Assembly (NCBI GenBank): GCA_020638555.1
Contig: JACKII010000007.1
Span: 62,001-126,000, forward strand
Reading direction: 5' to 3'
Length of the DNA: 64,000 nucleotides
Origin: Alphaproteobacteria bacterium
GTDB lineage: Bacteria; Pseudomonadota; Alphaproteobacteria; Bin95
The notes under the pieces were generated by a model. That model was not told where the DNA came from, made no database searches, and worked only from the letters and a program-made list of their open reading frames with translations. The position numbers and the translations under genes were made by a program. Shown piece by piece: positions 1 through 7,837 of this stretch. The first letter of the stretch is position 1. The number at the start of each line of letters is the position of its first letter.

Positions 1-417
1 CACTTGCTCGGCAGCGGGGCCCTGCTGGCCGACGGCGGCGAGATCGGCATCGTCCAGGCTGGTGAGCACGGTCACCGCCAGCAAGCGGGTGGCGGGACTC
101 GCCGTGGCGACGGCATCGGCCGCGGCGCGGATCATCGCCGGCCCGCCGCCGGCATGAATGTTGATATAGCGCGGCTGCAAATGGCCCAGCACCGCCCGCA
201 GGCCGCCGGCGACGGTGTTCGGGATGTCGTGCAGCTTCAGGTCCAGAAACAGGGGCGTGTGCGCGGCGACCCGCTGCGCCCCCGCCGCACCGTGGGCGTA
301 GAAGAATTCCAGGCCGATCTTGACCCCGGCCAGATGCGGCGCGACGGCCGCGGCCCACGCCTCCGCTTGCGCGAGGTCGGTGGTGTCGAGGGCGACGAAG
401 ACCGGGGCTTTGGCCAT
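1..417 (-). CDS. pyrF: Orotidine 5'-phosphate decarboxylase, 3' end cut by the window edge
   Basis: PyrF converts orotidine monophosphate to UMP, the last step of pyrimidine synthesis, in the cytoplasm. The 139 visible codons begin MAKAPVFVALDTTD and carry the catalytic signature LDLKLHDIPNT, with the expected Asp59, Lys61 and Asp64 of the D-x-K-x-x-D motif, followed by the IHAGGG strand. The family is about 230-240 residues long, so some 95 C-terminal residues lie beyond position 1. It lies 16 nt downstream of the LapA-like gene on the same strand and is probably the last visible gene of the ihfB-lapA-pyrF run. The identification is firm; only the end is unseen. Confidence 0.95.
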   Translation of the reverse strand, partial: MAKAPVFVALDTTDLAQAEAWAAAVAPHLAGVKIGLEFFYAHGAAGAQRVAAHTPLFLDLKLHDIPNTVAGGLRAVLGHLQPRYINIHAGGGPAMIRAAADAVATASPATRLLAVTVLTSLDDADLAAVGQQGPAAEQV

Positions 418-433
418 GGCGGGGCTCCGCAGT

Positions 434-832
434 TCAGCCGGTGCGGCCCGGCAGCAGGGTCTGCTGCCGGTTGCTGTTGGCGGGGCCGAGCGCCGGCGCG
501 CGCGCCAGGTCGGCGGCATCGGCGGCCTCGCGCATGGCGGCGAGGTCCCGTTTCAGCTTGTCGTTTTCGCGCCGGGTCTCGGCGGCCTCCATCTGGTAGG
601 CGCGGCCCAGGCGGCGGCTGTCGCCGTGGCAGAACCACATGACGATGGCGCCGCAGAAAAAGCCGATCACCCAGAAGCCGAGCACGGCGGTGAACAGCGA
701 CACTTCCAGCCTATCCGGAATGCCCCAGAGCGCCAGCGTCACGGTTTCGCGGGATTCGATGGCAAACAGCAACGCGGCCACGCCCAACACAATGCCGAGC
801 GCCCAGGCGAAAAAGCGTGTGATCCGGCGCAT
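434..832 (-). CDS. LapA / DUF1049 domain inner-membrane protein
   Basis: This 132-residue protein has two hydrophobic segments (about residues 7-24 and 47-67) followed by a charged, coiled-coil-like stretch at about 80-110, the architecture of the LapA/DUF1049 family (lipopolysaccharide assembly protein A in E. coli). The family is thought to help control LPS production at the inner membrane; in alphaproteobacteria its role is unproven. It lies between ihfB and pyrF, a placement common in this class. A tail rich in Pro, Ala and Asn ends the protein. The family call is good; the physiological role is inferred. Confidence 0.8.
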   Translation of the reverse strand: MRRITRFFAWALGIVLGVAALLFAIESRETVTLALWGIPDRLEVSLFTAVLGFWVIGFFCGAIVMWFCHGDSRRLGRAYQMEAAETRRENDKLKRDLAAMREAADAADLARAPALGPANSNRQQTLLPGRTG

Positions 833-951
833 GGGGGACCTTCCCTGAACTTGCGGGTCGTCTCAATCGGTGGCGGGCACCTTACGCAAAGGCGCCCGAC
901 GATGGCACCACTTTATCGCCGCAGCCGGAAGGCAGGGTGGACGCGGACGGA

Positions 952-1233
952 TCAGTCGCCGTTCAGGCGCTCGCGCAGTTCCTTGCCGCATTTGAAGAAC
1001 GGCATTTGCTTGGCCACAACGTCCACCGCCTCGCCGGTGCGGGGATTGCGGCCGGTGCGGGCGTCGCGATGGCGCACCGAAAAGGCGCCGAACCCCCGCA
1101 ATTCAACCCGATTGCCGGTGACGAGCGCCTCCGTGATCTCTTCGAAGATCGTGCCGACAATGCGCTCCACGTCGCGCAGATAGAGGTGCGGGTTGCGCTC
1201 GGCGATTCTCTGGATCAGCTCGGATTTGGTCAC
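952..1233 (-). CDS. ihfB: Integration host factor beta subunit
   Basis: IHF-beta pairs with IHF-alpha to bind and sharply bend DNA, acting in recombination, replication and transcription. The 93-residue product has the full HU/IHF fold and the arm signature running from RGFGAFSVR to GRNPRTGE, with the conserved Pro at the DNA-intercalating tip. The C-terminal KCGKELRERLN matches IHF-beta rather than HU. The start is a GTG (MTKSELIQ); an ATG seven bases upstream is out of frame. It follows sppA and rpsA on the same strand, the usual alphaproteobacterial order. A perfect 8-bp inverted repeat lies about 110 bp upstream. Confidence 0.95.
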   Translation of the reverse strand: MTKSELIQRIAERNPHLYLRDVERIVGTIFEEITEALVTGNRVELRGFGAFSVRHRDARTGRNPRTGEAVDVVAKQMPFFKCGKELRERLNGD

Positions 1234-1342
1234 GGCCCATGCTCCAATTCACACATTATCGACCTCGGGGAACCGCTGAACGCGGGCCCGAATGTCGTAC
1301 TCTAGTCCGTATGTGTGTCTGCATCCGAGGGAAATCCAGATG

Positions 1343-1361
1343 TTAACGTCAAAGACGTTAA
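1343..1361. repeat. Perfect inverted repeat between sppA and ihfB
   Basis: TTAACGTC, three bases, GACGTTAA: arms at 1343-1350 and 1354-1361 are perfectly complementary and AT-rich compared with the surroundings. It has no clean T-run on either side, so it looks more like an operator or weak attenuator for ihfB than a terminator. What binds it is unknown. Confidence 0.5.
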
Positions 1362-1367
1362 ATTGGT

Positions 1368-2312
1368 CTAGAGAGAAGGGTGCCAAATGACCCAGGGGCC
1401 GTCAACGCTTCCCTGAATGCGCAACAGCGAACCGGCGCCCAGGCGTTTGAGGGCTTCACGCACCCAATCGTCCGTACCGTCGCTGTCGACGTTGCGAACC
1501 GGCAGGTCGGCGGCAATGCCGTGTTCGCTCGCCAGCCAATGCCGGGCTTCGGCCTCGCCGCCGATAGCGTCGATCAGGCCGAGCGGCAACGCCTGCCGGC
1601 CGGTGAAGACGCGGCCTGTGCGCACCTGCTCCAGCGTTGGCTCCGCCAGGGGGCGGCGGGAGGTGACGATGGTCAGAAATTGCCGGAACAGGTCGTCGAT
1701 AAGGGCGCGGGTGGCGGCCCGGGCCGGTTCGTCCGGCGTTTCGAACGGGGAGGGGGTGGCCTTCAGCGGTCCGCTGCGGACTTCCTCCACCTGGATGCCG
1801 AGAGAATCGAGCAGGCCTTTCAGCCGCGGCATCTGCATGATCACCCCGACCGAGCCGGTGATCGTGCCGGCACGGGCGACGATATGATCGGTCGCCACCG
1901 CCGCCATATAGCCGCCCGAGGCCGCGACGCCGTCCATCACCGCCACCACCGGCTTCGCCGCGGCCAGTTGCCGGAGCGCGCCATAGAGCGCTTCCGCGCC
2001 GGCATAGGTGCCGCCGGGGCTGTCGATATGCAGCAGCACCGCGCGAACGGTGCCGTCGCGCGTCAGGCGGTCGATGCGGTCGAGCAGGGATTGGTCGGTC
2101 TGGATGACGCCGGCGATGGAGAGCCGGGCGATGTGCGGGCCTTTGGCAAAGGCGCCGCTGCTGTCGTCGCCGGCAAGGCGCATGGCGAGCAGCGTGGCCA
2201 GCACGGTGACAACGACCAACGCCAGGCTGCGCCACAGCACAACCTGGCGTTTGAGGCGGCGACGGTCGACCATGCGGTCGGCCGTGCCGTTAGGGTCGGG
2301 TGTCCATCCCAT
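1368..2312 (-). CDS. sppA: Signal peptide peptidase SppA, short form (S49)
   Basis: SppA degrades cleaved signal peptides at the inner membrane. The 314-residue protein has one N-terminal membrane segment at about residues 26-44 and a single S49 protease domain, so it is the short SppA36K-like form. The Ser/Lys dyad is visible: Ser132 in GVAASGGY and Lys184 in SGPLKATPSPF. The gene lies 61 nt downstream of rpsA and upstream of ihfB on the same strand. An alternative start at Met14 (MVDRRRLKR) would remove a short polar leader. Assignment is strong, and the catalytic residues appear intact. Confidence 0.9.
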   Translation of the reverse strand: MGWTPDPNGTADRMVDRRRLKRQVVLWRSLALVVVTVLATLLAMRLAGDDSSGAFAKGPHIARLSIAGVIQTDQSLLDRIDRLTRDGTVRAVLLHIDSPGGTYAGAEALYGALRQLAAAKPVVAVMDGVAASGGYMAAVATDHIVARAGTITGSVGVIMQMPRLKGLLDSLGIQVEEVRSGPLKATPSPFETPDEPARAATRALIDDLFRQFLTIVTSRRPLAEPTLEQVRTGRVFTGRQALPLGLIDAIGGEAEARHWLASEHGIAADLPVRNVDSDGTDDWVREALKRLGAGSLLRIQGSVDGPWVIWHPSL

Positions 2313-2373
2313 GACCTGGGGCAGTCCTAAAACGGGCCGGTCCGGGCGGACGCCGAGGGGCGCAGCCTTGCGG

Positions 2374-4092
2374 CTACGCGTCCTCGTTGTTCTGGCGGTT
2401 GCGCAGCGCTGCGCCCAGAATGTCGCCCAGCGAGGCGCCGCTGTCGGACGAGCCGTACTGCGCCATCGCTTCCTTCTCTTCCTCGATCTCCAGCGCCTTG
2501 ATGGAGAGCGAGATGCGGCGCGACGCCTTGTCGACCTGGGTCACCTTGGCATCGACCTTCTCGCCGATGGCAAAGCGGTCCGGCCGCTGCTCCGAGCGCT
2601 CGCGCGCCAGGTCGGAGCGGCGGATGAAGCCGACCAGATCGCCCTCGATCGCCAGTTCGACGCCGCCGTCGTTCACCTGGGTGACGGTGCCGGTGATGAT
2701 CGAGCCGCGACGCAGATTGTCGGCGGACTTCAGCGCGCTGGTGAACGGATCGTCACTGAGTTGCTTGATGCCGAGCGAGATGCGCTCCTTCTCGGTGTCG
2801 ACGTCGAGCACCTTCACCTTGACCATGTCGCCGCGGTTGAACTCGCTGGCGGCATCCTCGCCGGAGCGTTCCCACGAGATGTCGGACAGGTGGACCATGC
2901 CGTCGATATCGCCCGGCAGGCCGACGAACAGACCGAATTCGGTGATGTTCTTGACCTCGCCTTCCAGCTCGGTGCCGGCCGGGTATTCGCGGGCGAAGGT
3001 GATCCACGGGTTTTCGATGGTCTGCTTGATGCCGAGCGAGATGCGGCGCTTGACCGGATCCACGTCCAGGATGCGGACCTCGACCTCCTGGGAGGTGGCG
3101 ACGATCTTGCCGGGGTGGACGTTTTTCTTGGTCCAGGACATCTCGGAGACGTGCACCAGACCCTCGACGCCCGGCTCCAGCTCGACGAAGGCGCCGTAGT
3201 CGGTGATGTTGGTGACGCGGCCCATGAACTGGGTGCCGACCGGGTATTTCGCCTCGATGCCGTCCCAGGGGTCGGCCATGAGCTGCTTCATGCCGAGGCT
3301 GATGCGCTGGGTTTCCGGGTTGAAGCGGATCACCTGCACCTCGACCGACTGGCCGATGCTCAGCGCCTCGGACGGGTGGTTGATGCGCTTCCAGGCGATG
3401 TCGGTGACGTGCAGCAGGCCGTCGACGCCGCCCAGGTCGATGAACGCACCGTAGTCGGTGATGTTCTTGACGACGCCGTTCAGCACCTGGCCTTCCTTGA
3501 GGTTGGCCACCAGCTCGTTGCGGGCCTCGGCGCGGGTCTCTTCCAGCACGGCGCGGCGCGAGACGACGATATTGCCGCGGTTGCGGTCCATTTTCAGGAT
3601 CTGGAACGGCTGCGGCGTGCCCATCAGCGGCGTGATATCGCGCACGGGGCGGATATCCACCTGGCTGCCGGGCAGGAAGGCCACGGCGCCGGCCAGATCG
3701 ACGGTGAAGCCGCCCTTGACCCGGCCGAAGATGACGCCCTTGACCTTCTCGCTGTCGTTGAACGCGCGCTCCAGCTGGAGCCAGGCTTCCTCGCGCCGGG
3801 CCTTGTCGCGGGAGAGAACGGCCTCGCCATTCTTGTCTTCCAACCGCTCGACATAGATGTCGACGGTGTCGCCGACGCGCAGTTCCGGATCCTGGCCGGG
3901 TCCGGCGAACTCCTTCAGCGGCACGCGGCCTTCGGACTTCAGCCCGACGTCGATCAGGGCCATGTCGTTTTCAATGGAAACGACGGTTCCCTTGACGACG
4001 GTCCCTTCGAAACTGCTTTGCTCCTGGAGACTCTCTTCCAGAAGCGCGGCGAAATCCTCGCCGGCGGGAACCATTTCCATCGTGTCAGCCAT
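2374..4092 (-). CDS. rpsA: 30S ribosomal protein S1
   Basis: S1 binds mRNA at the ribosome platform and promotes initiation on structured or weak-SD messages. The 572-residue protein contains six S1 OB-fold repeats beginning near residues 30, 117, 203, 288, 375 and 462. Repeats three to five show the typical 'NITDYGAF' or 'NITEFGLF' core and a 'GLLHVTDIAW'-type second half, while repeats one, two and six are more divergent, as in other S1 proteins. It lies 65 nt downstream of cmk, the usual cmk-rpsA arrangement, and is followed by sppA and ihfB. Confidence 0.97.
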   Translation of the reverse strand: MADTMEMVPAGEDFAALLEESLQEQSSFEGTVVKGTVVSIENDMALIDVGLKSEGRVPLKEFAGPGQDPELRVGDTVDIYVERLEDKNGEAVLSRDKARREEAWLQLERAFNDSEKVKGVIFGRVKGGFTVDLAGAVAFLPGSQVDIRPVRDITPLMGTPQPFQILKMDRNRGNIVVSRRAVLEETRAEARNELVANLKEGQVLNGVVKNITDYGAFIDLGGVDGLLHVTDIAWKRINHPSEALSIGQSVEVQVIRFNPETQRISLGMKQLMADPWDGIEAKYPVGTQFMGRVTNITDYGAFVELEPGVEGLVHVSEMSWTKKNVHPGKIVATSQEVEVRILDVDPVKRRISLGIKQTIENPWITFAREYPAGTELEGEVKNITEFGLFVGLPGDIDGMVHLSDISWERSGEDAASEFNRGDMVKVKVLDVDTEKERISLGIKQLSDDPFTSALKSADNLRRGSIITGTVTQVNDGGVELAIEGDLVGFIRRSDLARERSEQRPDRFAIGEKVDAKVTQVDKASRRISLSIKALEIEEEKEAMAQYGSSDSGASLGDILGAALRNRQNNEDA

Positions 4093-4157
4093 AGGCGCGC
4101 ACTTAACTCCGAAACAAACTGGTTAGAGGGGTGGTAGCGGCGGCCGCGCAATAGCGG

Positions 4158-4835
4158 TCACCGCAGCGGCGTATCTCCGTTTTCGCCGTCCGATCGGGGC
4201 CGAACTAGCCGCCGCACACAATCCATGGCAATCGCATAGACTGTCGCGGCGTCCTTATCGGTCGTATCGATCACGACAGCATCTATAGCCGGACGCAGCG
4301 GAGCGGTCGCCCGCGCGCTGTCCCGTTGGTCTCGATCCTCAACGTCCTTGAGGATGTCGGCGTATATACGCCTGTCGCCCGCCGCCTGCAACTCTTCGAA
4401 TCGTCGGCGCGCGCGGGCGGCCGGGCTGGCGGTCAGATAGAGCTTCAGGTCGGCGTCCGGACAGATCACCGTGCCGATGTCGCGGCCGTCGAGAACCGCG
4501 CCGGCGGCCCCGTCCGGCGGATGGGTCGCAAACGCCCGCTGGAAGGCGAACAGCGCGTCGCGAACCCCCGGAAACGCGGCCACTTTCGAGGCCGCCGCGC
4601 CGACCCGCTCGTTGCGCAGCCCCCGGGGATCGGCGAGGTCGTCCGGCGTCAGCGCGCGGGCGACGGCCGTGGCCTGTTGCTCGGTCGGGTCGCTCACGCC
4701 ATCGGCCAGCAGCCGGGCGCCCACGGCGCGGTAGAGCAAGCCGGTGTCGAGGTGGGCATAGCCCAGGTCCGCCGCCAGCCGCTTGCCGAGCGTTCCCTTG
4801 CCGGCGCCGGCGGGGCCGTCGATGGCGACGATCAC
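4158..4835 (-). CDS. cmk: Cytidylate (CMP/dCMP) kinase
   Basis: Cmk phosphorylates CMP and dCMP to the diphosphates. The 225-residue product starts with the P-loop IDGPAGAGKGTLGKRL, followed by LDTGLLYRAVG and the DGRDIGTVICPDADLKLYLTA segment, all diagnostic. I chose the GTG at 4835 because it puts the P-loop right at the N terminus and overlaps the aroA stop by four bases (GTGA), which suggests translational coupling. A much longer in-frame extension exists upstream but lies across aroA and has no family match. It is followed by rpsA. Confidence 0.95.
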   Translation of the reverse strand: MIVAIDGPAGAGKGTLGKRLAADLGYAHLDTGLLYRAVGARLLADGVSDPTEQQATAVARALTPDDLADPRGLRNERVGAAASKVAAFPGVRDALFAFQRAFATHPPDGAAGAVLDGRDIGTVICPDADLKLYLTASPAARARRRFEELQAAGDRRIYADILKDVEDRDQRDSARATAPLRPAIDAVVIDTTDKDAATVYAIAMDCVRRLVRPRSDGENGDTPLR

Positions 4836-6217
4836 GCGCCGGTCTCCCTGCCGCTCTCCCCGCCGACGCGGAGATCGGCGCCCAGGCGCTGCATCAGCGG
4901 CACGAAGTCGGGGAAGCTGGTCGCGATGGGGGCGGCGTCGTCGACGCGGACGCCATCGCGGGCGGCGAGGCCCAGCACGGCGAAGGCCATGGCGATGCGG
5001 TGGTCCAGGTCGGTGCGAATCGCGGTGCCGCTCCGGCCGTTGCCCCGCACGGCCTCGCCGCCCGCGACCGTCAGGCTGTCGGCATCGGCGCTGACCCGCA
5101 CGCCGCAGGCCTCCAGGCCACGAGCAACGGCGTCGAGCCGGTCGCTCTCCTTCACCCGCAATTCGCCGATGCCGGGCATGTGGGTCTTGCCCTCGGCCAC
5201 GGCGGCGATGGCGGCCAGCACCGGGTATTCGTCGATCATGCTGGGCGCGCGCTCCGCCGGCACGGTCACGCCCTTGAGCCTGCCATGGCGCACGCGCACG
5301 TCGCCGACGGGCTCGCCATTCTGCTCGCGCGCGTTCTCGATGGTGAGGTCGGCGCCCATTTCGCGCAGCGTCTCGATCAGGCCGATGCGGCCGGGGTTGA
5401 GGCAGAGATCGGTGCAGGTCACGTCCGAGCCCGGCACCAGCAGCGCCGCCGCCATGGGGAAGGCCGCGGACGAGGGATCGGCCGGCACCAGCACATCGGC
5501 GCCGCGCAGCACGGCCTCGCCGGCCAGTTCGATCACGCCCTCGCTCTTTTCCTCGCCGCGGGTCACGCTCGCGCCGAAATGGCGCATCATGCGCTCGGTG
5601 TGGTCGCGGGTCGCTTCCGGCTCGATCACGCGGGTGGTGCCGGCGGCGTTCAGGCCGGCCAGAAGGATGGCCGACTTCACCTGGGCCGAGGCCACGGGCA
5701 GGCGGTAGTCGATCGCCACCGGCTCGCGCGCGCCCACGACGGCGAGCGGCAGGCGGCCGCCCTCGCGCCCGACGAATCGGGCGCCACATAGGGCGAGCGG
5801 CGTCGTGACGCGGGCCATGGGGCGGCGGCGGAGCGAGGCGTCGCCGGTCAGGAAGGCGGTGAGCGGATGGCTGGCCAGCAGGCCCATCAGCAGGCGCGCG
5901 CCGGTGCCGGCATTGCCCATGTCGAGCACGTTGTCCGGCTCGGCCAGGCCGCCGACGCCGGTGCCGTGCACGCGCCAACTACCGTCGGTCAGGCGCTCGA
6001 CCTCGGCGCCGAGCATCCGCATGGCGGCCGCGGTCGCCAGCACATCCTCGCCCTCCAGCAGGCCGGTGACGCGGGTTTCGCCGATCGCCAGCCCCCCCAG
6101 CATCAGCGCGCGGTGCGAGATCGACTTGTCGCCGGGCACGCGCACGCGGCCGGTGAGCGGAACGGCGGACGGCGCGGCGAACAGCGGGCCGCGAAGAGGG
6201 TTGGTGGCGGTGGCCAT
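4832..6217 (-). CDS. aroA: 3-phosphoshikimate 1-carboxyvinyltransferase (EPSP synthase)
   Basis: AroA joins shikimate-3-phosphate and PEP in the shikimate pathway. The 461-residue protein from Met at 6217 begins near PGDKSISHRALMLGGL, then shows SAQVKSAILLAGL, RDHTERMM, RAPSMIDEYP and RVKESDRL, all EPSPS core motifs. Its overall wording resembles the class II (CP4-like) enzymes more than E. coli AroA. At the PEP/glyphosate pocket it reads NAGTG, with Gly where CP4 has Ala. A GTG start at 6289 would add 24 residues without family resemblance. The gene overlaps cmk by four bases and is divergent from the FYDLN gene, with 131 bp between them. Confidence 0.96.
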   Translation of the reverse strand: MATATNPLRGPLFAAPSAVPLTGRVRVPGDKSISHRALMLGGLAIGETRVTGLLEGEDVLATAAAMRMLGAEVERLTDGSWRVHGTGVGGLAEPDNVLDMGNAGTGARLLMGLLASHPLTAFLTGDASLRRRPMARVTTPLALCGARFVGREGGRLPLAVVGAREPVAIDYRLPVASAQVKSAILLAGLNAAGTTRVIEPEATRDHTERMMRHFGASVTRGEEKSEGVIELAGEAVLRGADVLVPADPSSAAFPMAAALLVPGSDVTCTDLCLNPGRIGLIETLREMGADLTIENAREQNGEPVGDVRVRHGRLKGVTVPAERAPSMIDEYPVLAAIAAVAEGKTHMPGIGELRVKESDRLDAVARGLEACGVRVSADADSLTVAGGEAVRGNGRSGTAIRTDLDHRIAMAFAVLGLAARDGVRVDDAAPIATSFPDFVPLMQRLGADLRVGGESGRETGA

Positions 6218-6348
6218 GAATACTCGGTTCGGGAATTGTCGGAGAAAATGGGGCGCGATTGCGCGCAGGTGTTTATTAGTCTTTGACACTGTCTGGCCTT
6301 TCTGGCAATGGCGCTGCCCACTTCACCGATTGAGCAAAGGATGAACGC

Positions 6349-6687
6349 ATGAGCACAGCGCAAGCGAAGCGCGGCACCAAGCGCACGTGCGTCGCCTGTG
6401 GCGAGCGCTTCTACGATCTGGCCCGTGACCCGATCGTCTGCCCGGCCTGCGGCAATGTGCATGGGCCGGAAGCGTTCGTGCGCCATCGCCCGCTGGCGGA
6501 GGTCGTGGCGGCGCCCGTGGCCGCCGCCGCGGCCAAGCCGGAGGCCGAGGACGACGATCTGGACCTGGACGAGGTCGGGCTCGACGACGACGACACGTTG
6601 ATCGACGACGGCGACGATCTGGACGATGACGACGATGGCATCGAAGACGTCGTTATTGATGTTGACGGCGACGACGAAGACAGCTAA
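6349..6687 (+). CDS. FYDLN-acid domain protein (TIGR02300 family)
   Basis: This 112-residue protein has the family hallmarks: a basic N terminus (AKRGTKRTC), a four-cysteine zinc-ribbon-like knuckle CVACG...CPACG around the FYDL motif, and a very acidic C-terminal half made almost only of Asp and Glu from about residue 63. The family is nearly restricted to alphaproteobacteria and typically sits beside aroA, as here. Its function is not established; the zinc knuckle and acidic tail suggest a nucleic-acid or protein-binding role, which is inference. The tRNA-Ala gene follows 57 bp downstream. Confidence 0.85.
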   Translation: MSTAQAKRGTKRTCVACGERFYDLARDPIVCPACGNVHGPEAFVRHRPLAEVVAAPVAAAAAKPEAEDDDLDLDEVGLDDDDTLIDDGDDLDDDDDGIEDVVIDVDGDDEDS

Positions 6688-6744
6688 ACACCCGCTTCCA
6701 CACCGCCGGCGGCCCCACCCGCCGGCCGGAAACCGAGAGTTACC

Positions 6745-6820
<76 letters not shown>

Positions 6821-6824
6821 ATAC

Positions 6825-6864
6825 AATCCCCTAGTGCTTTGAAAAGCCTAGGGGATTTTGTTTT
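6825..6864 (+). terminator. Intrinsic terminator of tRNA-Ala
   Basis: A 10-bp stem (AATCCCCTAG with CTAGGGGATT) around a short A/T-rich loop is followed by TTTTGTTTT. It lies four bases after the tRNA CCA end. On the other strand it could also serve the convergent DUF1028 gene, since the arms are flanked by few T residues there. Confidence 0.85.
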
Positions 6865-6888
6865 GCGGGTGCGGTGCGATGTGGGGCT

Positions 6889-7641
6889 CTAGGGCCGGTT
6901 CCACATGTGGGAGGCGGTGGTCTCGCCGTGGCGGCGGCGGTCCTCTTCCAGGCGGGCAATGCGCGCGTCGATGCCGCTGCGGTCCGCCAGGCCGTGCGGG
7001 TTCTCGCGCGTCGGCATGGCCTCGGCCATGATCAGGAAGCGCTCTTGGGCGACCGCGTAGAGGCGCCGCAGTTCCGCTATCGGGTCGGCATGGTCGTCGG
7101 CACGGATGTCGAGCCAGGGATAATCCTGATCGCGATGGATCACCAGCGCGGCCGACTGCCGGCCGCGCTTGTCGCCGCCCGCGTCCTCGCCGGCCTGGAG
7201 GGCGAGCAGCAGGCGTTCGGCAAACGGCCGGTCCAGGGCGGCCCGGTAGGCGCGCAGGGCCTCGGCCACCACTTTGGGCCCCGCCAGCATGTTGCCGGCG
7301 ACGGAGACGCCATCGCCCTCTGCGTGGCCGGCCCAGTCGATGCACTGCAGGCCGGTGAAGGCGGCGGTCCGCCCCCGGGCGTCGACCAGGTGCAATTGCC
7401 GGTGCGGGTGACCTGTGTCGCGCTCCATGCAGGCGGTGACGATGGCCTCGGGCGCGGCGCCGTCCGCCAGCAGGCGGAGCGCATCGACCCCGTAGGTCGG
7501 GTTCGGGAACGCCTGGCTGGCGACGGCACCGACGCCGCCCCGCACCCAGGGGACGATGGCGCCGACGGCGAAGAAGCGGCTGGCGACGGCAACGCCCAGC
7601 GCGCCGGAGGCGGGATCGCGGGCGACGAGGGAATAGGTCAT
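6889..7641 (-). CDS. DUF1028 domain protein
   Basis: The 250-residue protein begins MTYSLVARDPASGALGVAVASRF and matches the DUF1028 family, which has an Ntn-hydrolase-like fold. Recognisable stretches are the N-terminal SxxARDP segment, QAFPNPTYG, HLVDARGRTAAFTG, GDGVSVAGNMLAG and a C-terminal 'DIRADDHADPIAELRRL' region. The biochemical activity of the family is not firmly known. The gene stands alone on its strand, divergent from the CaiB-type gene 196 bp away, with the tRNA terminator at its 3' side. The family call is confident and the function open. Confidence 0.85.
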   Translation of the reverse strand: MTYSLVARDPASGALGVAVASRFFAVGAIVPWVRGGVGAVASQAFPNPTYGVDALRLLADGAAPEAIVTACMERDTGHPHRQLHLVDARGRTAAFTGLQCIDWAGHAEGDGVSVAGNMLAGPKVVAEALRAYRAALDRPFAERLLLALQAGEDAGGDKRGRQSAALVIHRDQDYPWLDIRADDHADPIAELRRLYAVAQERFLIMAEAMPTRENPHGLADRSGIDARIARLEEDRRRHGETTASHMWNRP

Positions 7642-7837
7642 GGGGCTTTGCTCACCGATGGCCGAGACGGGTGTCGATCCTTGGCCATCCGATCCCGCAG
7701 GGCAAGGGCGCGACGCACGCGGACCGGGCTAGGCCCGCCGCCGACCGTTTCGGCGACAAAACGCGTGACCAACGCCGCCGGCTTTTCTAGGTTGCGGCTT
7801 GATCCAGGCTTTCACTCCAATCCGCAGGAACCGCTTC

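Noticed and set aside
2008..4137. 709-codon frame opposite rpsA and sppA
   Set aside because: It is the antisense shadow of the S1 repeats; its periodic pattern mirrors rpsA.
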